Assembly (NCBI GenBank): GCA_002336915.1
Contig: DDET01000024.1
Location: 11,344-50,928, forward strand
Direction of reading: 5' to 3'
DNA length: 39,585 nt
Source of the DNA: Bacteroidetes bacterium UBA1947
GTDB lineage: Bacteria > Bacteroidota > Bacteroidia > Chitinophagales > Chitinophagaceae
Both the position numbers and the translations under genes were made by a program. Positions 8,396 to 14,618 of this stretch are shown here, in pieces. Positions within the stretch are counted from its first letter, which is position 1, and each line of letters starts with the position of its first letter. The notes below the pieces were generated by a model. The model had not been told where the DNA came from and did not search any database. It was given only the letters and a program-made list of their open reading frames with translations.

Positions 8396-9035
8396 TAACC
8401 TGCTTCTTTGCTACTATTATCAGGTCAGTAGTCATCGTTCCGTCAGCATTAGGGCAATTGATTCGCTGCATATTTATAACAGTAAAAGCACTTTGCTTAA
8501 GCATAGCCGTCAGATCATCAGCCTCATAAAAATGCTGATATATTTGATACGCACCGGAACTGGAGGTTTTAAACCCTGACATATGCTCGTCGCCCTCCAT
8601 AGTGCTTAAATACAATGCCCCACCGGGCTTCAAAAGATCACGGGCATCGCTTATCAACTTTTGAACTTCCTTCCCCGAAAGGTAAGGCAGGCAAAAACCA
8701 CACATGATCCCATCGTATCCGGCCTGGAGTTTACTGATATCCCTGCAATCCATTAACTGAAATGCAGCACCGGGATTATTAGCCTTAGCCAGCTCAAGCA
8801 TATTCGGTGCAAGATCGATACCCAGTATGTTATAGTCAGGGTGTTTACCTAATAAGTATTTAGTGATGTTACCGGGGCCGCATGCTATATCAAGGATATT
8901 TGCACCCGGCTTTTGAATATTATCGCAGAAAAGATCAAATGTCCCCCTATACATCCCCACATCCATGAACTTATCCTGGTATGTATTGGCGTATATATTG
9001 AATAGCTCTGCTGCGCTTTTTACATTATCCATCAT
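8367..9035 (-). CDS. Class I SAM-dependent methyltransferase
   Basis: A 222-residue cytoplasmic protein with the Rossmann methyltransferase signature. Motif I is ILDIACGPGNITKYL (about 46-60), the acidic residue that binds the SAM ribose lies in ILGIDLAPNMLELA (about 69-82), and a motif-II-like QLMDCRDI follows at about 92-99. The later part has the family segment DLLKPGGALYLSTMEGDEH (about 137-155). The substrate is not evident; the type (Methyltransf_25/11) covers small molecules and quinones. The first two codons are both ATG, so the start may be one codon later. The stop lies inside the convergent hydrolase-like gene. Confidence 0.87.
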   Translation of the reverse strand: MMDNVKSAAELFNIYANTYQDKFMDVGMYRGTFDLFCDNIQKPGANILDIACGPGNITKYLLGKHPDYNILGIDLAPNMLELAKANNPGAAFQLMDCRDISKLQAGYDGIMCGFCLPYLSGKEVQKLISDARDLLKPGGALYLSTMEGDEHMSGFKTSSSGAYQIYQHFYEADDLTAMLKQSAFTVINMQRINCPNADGTMTTDLIIVAKKQVITLSGTSTS

Positions 9036-9152
9036 TTTATTTTTTGCGACGCAGTATCAACCTGAAAATGAAAAATAGCAGGACAAAAGTTACGAGGTAT
9101 TTAAGTACGGTTAACATCATTGAGTATTTGATGGCATAATATTAAGCCATTC

Positions 9153-9192
9153 AAAAATAGGAGCAAAGCAATTAAGCCCGGCTCCTATTTTT
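9153..9192. terminator. Intrinsic terminator after the AhpD-like gene
   Basis: Perfect 12-bp inverted repeat AAAAATAGGAGC (9153-9164) / GCTCCTATTTTT (9181-9192) around a 16-nt loop. Read on the minus strand it ends in a T tract just downstream of the stop at 9224. Confidence 0.75.
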
Positions 9193-9223
9193 ACTTTATT
9201 GCTATGCTAAATACCTACATGGC

Positions 9224-9691
9224 TTACTTGTGATCGAATTGCCCGGGCTTATAGTCGCCCACCGGTGGGCGGAATGCTATATTGAGCCGGTTGTAACCAT
9301 TAATGGTGATCACCGCGATGGTAAGTGTAATAAGCTCTTCGTCCGAAAATTGTTTACTCACCTCATCATAAATGTTATCGGGCACTGCATGGCCGCTGAG
9401 TTTGGTAAGTGCCTCAGCCCATGTTAATGCTGCACGTTCTCTGTCGCTATAGAAGGGGGCCTCGCGCCATGCATCTATTACATATAAGCGCTGCTCTGTT
9501 TCACCCTTGGCTCGTAAGTCCTTGGAGTGCATGTCCAGGCAAAATGCACAGCCATTGATCTGTGATACCCGGTAATACATAAGTTCTAAAAGCGATTGCT
9601 CTACAGTCGATTTTGCTATGTATGAACCTAATCCATACATAGCTTTCAGCGCATCCTGGCCTTTTTCCAAAAAATTGATCCTTTGTTTCAT
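9224..9691 (-). CDS. Carboxymuconolactone decarboxylase (AhpD-like) family protein
   Basis: A 155-residue protein of the AhpD/CMD family. The diagnostic segment is INGCAFCLDMHSKDLR, with the redox pair C48-x-x-C51 and H55. E31, in VEQSLLEL at the start of the preceding helix, may be the conserved proton-relay Glu. It continues with REAPFYSDRERAALTWAEALT and the second helix pair (SDEELITLTIAVITINGYNRL). Such proteins act in peroxide defence as disulfide or hydroperoxide reductases. It is divergently oriented to the ArsR-type gene 156 bp away, a context often seen for small stress-response genes. The in vivo substrate is unknown. Confidence 0.9.
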   Translation of the reverse strand: MKQRINFLEKGQDALKAMYGLGSYIAKSTVEQSLLELMYYRVSQINGCAFCLDMHSKDLRAKGETEQRLYVIDAWREAPFYSDRERAALTWAEALTKLSGHAVPDNIYDEVSKQFSDEELITLTIAVITINGYNRLNIAFRPPVGDYKPGQFDHK

Positions 9692-9782
9692 TGTTCTTCC
9701 TTTTTGTTATGAAATGTTTTGTGCACTAATGACGCAGGAAGAACTCAAAACAGGACAAGCCGGTAAAAATATTTTCAAAATA

Positions 9783-9813
9783 TTTTGCGCAACCGATTAG
9801 TTGCGTATATTTG
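9783..9813 (+). promoter_or_regulatory. Promoter of the ArsR-SRPBCC operon
   Basis: TTTTG at 9783-9787 and TATATTTG at 9806-9813 (exact TAnnTTTG) are separated by 18 nt. The ATG at 9848 would give a leader of roughly 30 nt. Two palindromic operators overlap this promoter. Confidence 0.6.
9788..9805. promoter_or_regulatory. Operator 1, palindrome between the -33 and -7 elements
   Basis: CGCAAC-CGATTA-GTTGCG: perfect 6-bp inverted arms around a 6-nt centre. The same core recurs 24 bp downstream. It sits between the two promoter elements, where a bound repressor would block RNA polymerase, and directly before the ArsR-type gene, so autoregulation is the simplest reading. Confidence 0.65.
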
Positions 9814-9829
9814 CAACCGATTAGTTGCG
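9812..9829. promoter_or_regulatory. Operator 2, second copy overlapping the -7 end
   Basis: TGCAAC-CGATTA-GTTGCG repeats operator 1 with one changed outer base (5-bp perfect arms at 9813-9828). The centre-to-centre spacing of 24 bp is about 2.3 helical turns. It overlaps the last bases of TATATTTG and the expected transcription start. Confidence 0.65.
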
Positions 9830-9847
9830 AAACGAAAACGGGAAATT

Positions 9848-10183
9848 ATGAGAAGAGACGTATTCCAGGCCATAGCCGACCCTACAAGACGGGACATTAT
9901 AGGCCTGATAGCTACGGGGCCGCAAACGCCGGGCGCGCTTGCTGACAGCTTCGATGTGAGCAGGCAGGCTATATCGAAGCACATTAAGATATTGACGGAG
10001 TGTGGCTTGATTGTGGTACGGGAAGAAGGCCGGGAACGCTATTGCGAAGCCAAACTGGACAAGCTCAGCGAGGTATCCACATGGGTGCAGCAGTATCAAA
10101 AGTACTGGGAGCTGAAATTCAATGCATTGGAAACCTATTTAGATAAACTTCAAAAAGACAGAAAAAATGCAGGAAAAAAATAA
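9848..10183 (+). CDS. ArsR-family winged-helix repressor
   Basis: A 111-residue DNA-binding protein. MRRDVFQAIADPTRRDIIGLI is the standard start of the ArsR subgroup that precedes AHSA1 genes. The recognition helix is in SFDVSRQAISKHIKILTECGLI, and the wing includes VREEGRERYCEAKLDKL. No metal-binding Cys motif such as CxC is present in the helix, so this is not a classic metal sensor. An earlier TTG at 9785 is in frame but would put the start inside the promoter and operators; the ATG at 9848 fits the family N-terminus. The 3' end overlaps the next gene by 17 bp, so the two are co-translated. It probably represses its own operon through the twin palindromes upstream. Confidence 0.92.
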   Translation: MRRDVFQAIADPTRRDIIGLIATGPQTPGALADSFDVSRQAISKHIKILTECGLIVVREEGRERYCEAKLDKLSEVSTWVQQYQKYWELKFNALETYLDKLQKDRKNAGKK

Positions 10184-11108
10184 CTCGTTCCGAAAGGAAG
10201 GCAACCAACTGATACACACAAGGTTGCTGAACGCTCCCCGCGAACTGGTATGGGAAGTATGGACAAAACCCGAACACCTCGTACAATGGTGGGGGCCAAA
10301 TGGCTTCACCATAACCAACAAATCGATGGAAGTGAAACCGGGCAAAGGCTGGGATTTCATCATGCACGGCTGGGGACAGGATTATGATAATAAGATAGAA
10401 TACCTGGAGGTAATAGAGCCATCATCACTCATCTACAAACACGGCAACGAAGACGACAGTATTAGCTTCACAGTGTATGTAACATTCGGGGAAGCCGCAG
10501 GTAAAACACTGTTGACCATGCGCTCGGTGTTTAAATCAGAAGAAATACTGGATGAGCTCAACAGGAAGGTAAATGCAGTAGAAGGCGGCAAACAGACACT
10601 GGATAAAATGGAAGCATACATCAATGCACAACATACTATTCGTAAACAATTAAAAACAACAAGCATGTCAAGGGTTAGTACTTATCTCAATTTCCCCCGC
10701 AACACCGAGGAAGCATTCTTATTTTACAAGTCTGTATTCGGGACCGAATTTCATGGCAAAGGCATACAGCGCTTTGGTGACATTCCCGCCGGCGAAGGGC
10801 AGCCTGCATTGCCTGCAGAAGACAAAGCACTTATACTGCATGTAGAGCTACCCATATTGGGCGGCCATATACTTATGGGAACGGACGCACCTGAAACAAT
10901 GGGCTTCCATTTAAACTTCGGCAACAATGTGCACATCAACCTGGAGCCGGAAACAAAAGAGGAAACAAAGAAACTATTCGATGCCCTCTCGGCAGGCGGT
11001 AAGATCACGATGGAACTGCAGGATATGTTCTGGGGAGGATACTATGGTAGCTGCACTGATAAGTTTGGTGTACAGTGGATGTTCAACTGCACACCACAGG
11101 CACAATAA
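10167..11108 (+). CDS. SRPBCC (AHSA1)-VOC (PhnB-like) fusion protein
   Basis: A 313-residue protein with two domains normally coded apart. Residues 1-140 are an SRPBCC/AHSA1 domain (RLLNAPRELVWEVWTKPEHL, WWGPNGFT, then SFTVYVTFGE and the C-terminal helix ending KMEAYI). After a short linker (about 152-166) comes a VOC/glyoxalase domain of the PhnB type: VSTYLNFPRNTEEAFLFYKS (about 170-189), HILMGTD, FGNNVHINLEPET, and the end GGYYGSCTDKFGVQWMFNC. These fold types bind small hydrophobic or reactive molecules. The reading frame runs through the linker without a stop, and a Met sits at the VOC boundary (TTSMSR), as if two genes had fused. It overlaps the ArsR-type gene, which likely controls it. 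Confidence 0.88.
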   Translation: MQEKNNSFRKEGNQLIHTRLLNAPRELVWEVWTKPEHLVQWWGPNGFTITNKSMEVKPGKGWDFIMHGWGQDYDNKIEYLEVIEPSSLIYKHGNEDDSISFTVYVTFGEAAGKTLLTMRSVFKSEEILDELNRKVNAVEGGKQTLDKMEAYINAQHTIRKQLKTTSMSRVSTYLNFPRNTEEAFLFYKSVFGTEFHGKGIQRFGDIPAGEGQPALPAEDKALILHVELPILGGHILMGTDAPETMGFHLNFGNNVHINLEPETKEETKKLFDALSAGGKITMELQDMFWGGYYGSCTDKFGVQWMFNCTPQAQ

Positions 11109-11123
11109 CACCAACATCAAATG

Positions 11124-11156
11124 GTAAGCCCCGATCACAAGGGGTTTACTTTTTTA
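11124..11156. terminator. Terminator shared by convergent genes
   Basis: Stem GTAAGCCCC (11124-11132) / GGGGTTTAC (11141-11149) with one G-T pair, 8-nt loop, followed by a T6 tract on the plus strand. It overlaps the last codons of the minus-strand GyrI-like gene. Confidence 0.7.
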
Positions 11157-11622
11157 CAGGCATCCAATATTCCTCCTCCGACGAAGGATCATTTCCTTTG
11201 TACCTCTCGCCCATCACAAAAAAATGCGCCCTTGCATCCAGCTTATAGCCCGATTTTGGCAACCACTCAGTCATAATATGATACATCGTATCACCAAAAG
11301 CATTTGCTGCACCCTTGTAAACGAACACAGCATACATGCCGCCGGCCAGTTCATAAGTTTCTAACTCCTCCGGCACATCATCAAAGCTGCTCACTTCCAC
11401 TGCTGCCCATTTTTCAAATTCAGTTTCGTGGCTGAAATTCTTGAAATCGGGCTGATCATATACTGTTACCGAAAACAATTCCTCACCAACATTGTTTTTG
11501 ATCTCTTTACGCACCGGCATAAAGCTCTGCCATAGCTGTACGGTCTTATCACCATCCAGGCTCATCCTCATGTGCTTGCCGAGCAGCTTCTTTCCTGCTA
11601 TTGTTTCTATTCTTGCATCCAT
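11146..11622 (-). CDS. GyrI-like / AraC effector-binding domain protein
   Basis: A 158-residue stand-alone GyrI-like domain. Visible features are the N-terminal RIETIAGKKLLGKHMRMSL, the mid segment ELAGGMYAVFVYKGAANAFGDTMYHIMTEWLPKSGY (about 90-125; read in parts), and the C-terminal MGERY followed by EEEYWMPVK, where the acidic residues match the conserved ligand-binding Glu. Domains of this type bind cationic or drug-like molecules; the E. coli member SbmC/GyrI binds gyrase and blunts toxins that target it. The start ATG at 11622 is separated by one base from the stop of the pentapeptide-repeat gene, so the two are coupled. Whether it acts on gyrase or simply binds a ligand cannot be told from sequence. 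Confidence 0.82.
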   Translation of the reverse strand: MDARIETIAGKKLLGKHMRMSLDGDKTVQLWQSFMPVRKEIKNNVGEELFSVTVYDQPDFKNFSHETEFEKWAAVEVSSFDDVPEELETYELAGGMYAVFVYKGAANAFGDTMYHIMTEWLPKSGYKLDARAHFFVMGERYKGNDPSSEEEYWMPVKK

Positions 11623-11623
11623 A

Positions 11624-12196
11624 CTATTGTTCTATCACAATATCATATTTATTCAGCAATCCCCCTACACCCGCCAGCGAAAATTTCGCTTTCTTAACAC
11701 GGTTCTTTTCGGGATCTATCGAATAGTTATATGCGGTACGAAGGTCGGCCTTTTCAAGATTGGTATTGTCGAAGGTAGCACTGAGCAGGTCGCAGTGGTC
11801 AAATACTGCTTCCATCAGTTCGCATTGGCTAAAATCAGCCTCCTGTAATTGTGTATTCCTGAACACCATCTTTTTCATTTTGCCCTGGTAAAAAGATGAA
11901 TGGTTGACCTGGCAATTATTAAAACTAAAGGACAGTGCGAACTTATTGCAGTCGCCAAACTGCAGGCCCAGCATTTTGCAGCCCTGGAATGTCACATCGC
12001 GAAAGGCAGTATTAACCAGTTTAGCGAGGCTCAAATTACAATCAATGAATTCGCAACCGGTAAAGCTAATTTGAGAAATATCTGTGTTGGAGAAATTGCA
12101 ATTAGTAAATGTGCAATGTTCATAGTCGCCCTTTTCGAGGCTGCCTATGTTGAAGTCCTGCTTATCAAAAGTTTGGTCGTGTATGTAAGCTTCCAT
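11624..12196 (-). CDS. Pentapeptide-repeat protein (Qnr/MfpA-like fold)
   Basis: A 190-residue protein built almost wholly of A(D/N)LxF-type pentapeptides, for example YEHCTFTNCNFSNTDISQIS, FTGCEFIDCNLSLAKL, and LQEADFSQCELMEAVFDHCD. This predicts a right-handed quadrilateral beta-helix, the fold of Qnr and MfpA, which mimic DNA and protect gyrase. A longer frame could start at 12274, but the ATG at 12196 lies just after a good -7 element (12226-12233) and begins the soluble fold (MEAYIHDQTFDKQDF), so I prefer it. It is the first gene of an operon with the GyrI-like gene. Gyrase protection is an inference; many pentapeptide-repeat proteins have no known target. Confidence 0.88.
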   Translation of the reverse strand: MEAYIHDQTFDKQDFNIGSLEKGDYEHCTFTNCNFSNTDISQISFTGCEFIDCNLSLAKLVNTAFRDVTFQGCKMLGLQFGDCNKFALSFSFNNCQVNHSSFYQGKMKKMVFRNTQLQEADFSQCELMEAVFDHCDLLSATFDNTNLEKADLRTAYNYSIDPEKNRVKKAKFSLAGVGGLLNKYDIVIEQ

Positions 12197-12225
12197 GTAT
12201 CCGGGCAAATATCGGCCGATGTCTG

Positions 12226-12233
12226 CAAATATA
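12226..12233 (-). promoter_or_regulatory. Candidate -7 element for the pentapeptide-repeat/GyrI-like operon
   Basis: TATATTTG on the minus strand, exact TAnnTTTG, 29 bp before the ATG at 12196. It supports that start over the upstream one at 12274. Confidence 0.5.
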
Positions 12234-12263
12234 GTGAATGGGATTATCCCGAACACGAACCCA

Positions 12264-12271
12264 TACCTTTG
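12264..12271 (+). promoter_or_regulatory. Candidate -7 element for the Met/His-rich protein gene
   Basis: TACCTTTG, exact TAnnTTTG, about 50 bp before the ATG at 12321. With the element at 12226-12233 it makes a divergent promoter pair in under 50 bp. Confidence 0.45.
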
Positions 12272-12320
12272 CATGTAACCATCAATCGAGCTGGTGGCAG
12301 AGTTTTTAGGGAATTAATCT

Positions 12321-13832
12321 ATGGGAAATACTAAAATGAAAAAAGCAGCACTTTTACTAGGCATATTCTTTATCGCATTCGTCGGTAGCGCTATAGCGCA
12401 ACACGATATGAACAACATGCCCGGCATGCACCACGAACCGGCAAAAAAGAAACCTGTTAAGAAAGCTCCCATAGTTAAGAAGACGGCGACAGTCAAAAGT
12501 CCCGATACGACCACACCACGGGTCGCGCCAATTGTGCACGACCATGGAATGGAAAACATGAAAGATGACCACTCCATGCCCGGCATGGACATGAGTGGAG
12601 AAATGGATGATCACGAACACTCCGGTATGGGTAGCATGAGCCATGGCTTCTCGCTAAACCTGCCCATGAGCAGGAACGGCAGTGGCACTAGCTGGGCCCC
12701 TGATGCAGCCCCCATGTACGGCTATATGCTCCATTCCGGCAAATGGATGTTCATGTTTCATGGCGATGTCTTCATTCGGTACAACAGCCAGGACATTACT
12801 AATAAGGGCAGTCGCGGGGGCAACAAATTTGATGCGCCCGATATGCTGATGGCTATGGGCCAAAGAAAAATAGGCAATAAAGGCCTGTTCCATTTTAGCG
12901 CTATGCTCTCTACGGATGCACTTATTGCAGGCGGTAGTGGCTATCCACTATTATTCCAGACTGGCGAAACATGGCAAAGCAAGCCACTTATAGACCGCCA
13001 GCATCCGCACGACCTGTTTTCAGAACTTTCTGTAAGCTATGCATATGCATTTTCTAAGAAGGCGGACATATTTGCATATATAGGTTATCCCGGCGAACCG
13101 GCCTTAGGTCCCACCACGTTTATGCACCGCCCTTCGGGCATGTTCAACCCCGATGCACCGATCAGCCACCACTGGGTGGACGCTACCCATATAACCTTCG
13201 GCGTGGCAACAATAGGATTACGCTACAGCAAATTCAAAATAGAAGGCTCCTCCTTTACCGGCAGGGAACCCAACGAGAATAGGTACGATTTCGACAAACC
13301 CCGCTTCGACTCATGGAGCGGAAGGCTCTCCTTTAACCCCGGCAAGAATTGGGCACTACAGGTGTCACACGGTTTCATTAAGTCGCCGGAACAATTGCAT
13401 GCAGCAGAAGATGTAAACCGTACCACAGCCTCTGCAACATACAGTTATCAGATAGCGAAGAATAATTTCTTTAGTGCCACAGCTCTTTGGGGGCTGAACA
13501 AGATAGCCGGCGAGAAAAATTCAAATGCCGCCCTGCTGGAAGCCAACCTGAAACTCAAACGCTCAGGTATATATGCACGTTACGAATGGGTGCAAAAGTC
13601 CGGCGAAGAATTGGTCTTGAACGGGACTGCATACAACCTGCACAGCATGTTCCCTATAAATGCAATAACACTTGGCTATGCTTACGATATATTAACTGTG
13701 GCTAAATTAAGGTTTGCCCCCGGCGCACAGTTCACTCTCTACCATGCCGATGGCAGGCTCGATAATTTGTATGGGAAAAATCCCCTTGCCGGGGAAATTT
13801 ACCTCCATATCTATCCTGGACTAATGCAATAA
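12321..13832 (+). CDS. Exported Met/His-rich protein with putative outer-membrane barrel
   Basis: A 503-residue protein. The signal peptide is MKKAALLLGIFFIAFVGSAIAQ, so the ATG at 12336 may be the true start rather than 12321. The mature N-terminus (to about residue 110) alternates Met-His clusters (HDMNNMPGMHHEP, HSMPGMDMSGEMDDHEHSGM) with a Lys/Pro-rich spacer; such clusters bind copper or silver in periplasmic resistance proteins. From about residue 130 onward, alternating strands (KWMFMFHGDVFIRYN, LRYSKFKIEGSSFTGREPNE, GIYARYEWVQKSG) resemble an outer-membrane beta-barrel, and DRQHPHDLFSELSVSYAY is a striking His-rich segment. No other copper genes lie nearby. Metal binding is inferred from composition only. 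Confidence 0.75.
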   Translation: MGNTKMKKAALLLGIFFIAFVGSAIAQHDMNNMPGMHHEPAKKKPVKKAPIVKKTATVKSPDTTTPRVAPIVHDHGMENMKDDHSMPGMDMSGEMDDHEHSGMGSMSHGFSLNLPMSRNGSGTSWAPDAAPMYGYMLHSGKWMFMFHGDVFIRYNSQDITNKGSRGGNKFDAPDMLMAMGQRKIGNKGLFHFSAMLSTDALIAGGSGYPLLFQTGETWQSKPLIDRQHPHDLFSELSVSYAYAFSKKADIFAYIGYPGEPALGPTTFMHRPSGMFNPDAPISHHWVDATHITFGVATIGLRYSKFKIEGSSFTGREPNENRYDFDKPRFDSWSGRLSFNPGKNWALQVSHGFIKSPEQLHAAEDVNRTTASATYSYQIAKNNFFSATALWGLNKIAGEKNSNAALLEANLKLKRSGIYARYEWVQKSGEELVLNGTAYNLHSMFPINAITLGYAYDILTVAKLRFAPGAQFTLYHADGRLDNLYGKNPLAGEIYLHIYPGLMQ

Positions 13833-14158
13833 ACGCCCTTCAAAATGTGGATATCATTATTTGGACCAGCCCCATCCGGCATCGTATCTTGCCAGGTCGC
13901 TCCAAATTTAGCTCCCTCTTTATTTTCAAAGAGGGGTGGGCTGCTTCAGACAAATAACTATTTTCCTTTTAATGAAGCAGGACGGGGTGATTAGTTCTTT
14001 GACATATTGTAAACGACGATCCATCCTCTTATTTTCAATCGGACATTCATGCCCCGAATCGGGCACAAATCGGGCATGGGTATAAAAACATAATAAGTGA
14101 GCACTGGCAATACTTTAAGCCACCTAACACCCTTAGAAAATGTCCGATTTTTATTTCT

Positions 14159-14174
14159 ATGCCCGATCGGGCAT
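14159..14174. repeat. 16-bp perfect palindrome
   Basis: ATGCCCGATCGGGCAT is self-complementary. Related half sites (GCCCGA, ATCGGGCA) recur at 14051-14078 in the same island. Confidence 0.55.
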
Positions 14175-14230
14175 CCGATGAAACTCCCCTCCTGCCAAGG
14201 AGAGCCCGTCCCGCCCTTCAGCGGGAGGAT

Positions 14231-14258
14231 GCTGATTTTGACGACTGTCAAAATCAGC
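14231..14258. repeat. 12-bp perfect hairpin inside the repeat element
   Basis: GCTGATTTTGAC (14231-14242) and GTCAAAATCAGC (14247-14258) with the 4-nt loop GACT. It is nested between GGGAGGAT and TGGGGAGGTC and lacks a T tract, so it is more likely part of a mobile repeat element than a terminator. Confidence 0.6.
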
Positions 14259-14618
14259 TGGGGAGGTCCTGTTGAGTTTAAGAGATAAAGCTGACACATG
14301 GTACTACCGTAGTCAATCCATAGTCATTAATTAACCATGATGCAAAACACCACCACCTTCAATTTTTCACATGCCACCGGAAGTAAACCCGCAATAACCG
14401 GAACCAATTCGGAAGCACTATCCACATTAGGTAAATCTCACAAAACATTGAACCGCAATCAACAAAGCGAAAAAATGTGGATATCCCACTTCCTGTTTTA
14501 AATTTCGCTCAAAACCGGAAGTTTTGGCAAGTTATACCTCCTCTCCTTTGGAGAGGCCGGGAGAGGTCACTACATTTTTACCTATTAAAATATTAAGTTT
14601 AAGCAGCAAACAATACAT

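Larger units (their letters stand above)
13833..14618. repeat. Non-coding island with hairpins and short interspersed repeat elements
   Basis: Nothing here looks like a real gene; a few open frames are byproducts of repeats. Three related G/C-skewed motifs occur: CTCCCTCTT...AAGAGGGGTGGGCTG (around 13911-13942), CTCCCCTCCTGCCAAGGAGAG...GGGGAGGTC (14184-14268), and CTCCTCTCCTTTGGAGAGGCC...GGGAGAGGTC (14528-14567). Such elements are often scattered in Bacteroidota genomes. Hairpins within the island: 14231-14258 (12-bp perfect stem), 14159-14174 (16-bp palindrome), and CATGCCC/GGGCATG at 14048-14078. ATCGGACATT near 14037 and AATGTCCGAT near 14138 form a wider inverted pair. Confidence 0.55.

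Noticed and set aside
9785..9847. In-frame TTG start extending the ArsR-type protein by 21 residues
   Set aside because: It would begin inside the promoter and operators; the ATG at 9848 matches the family N-terminus.
13991..14299. 102-codon minus-strand open frame in the repeat island
   Set aside because: Translation simply follows the hairpins and repeat elements; no protein-like composition or family.
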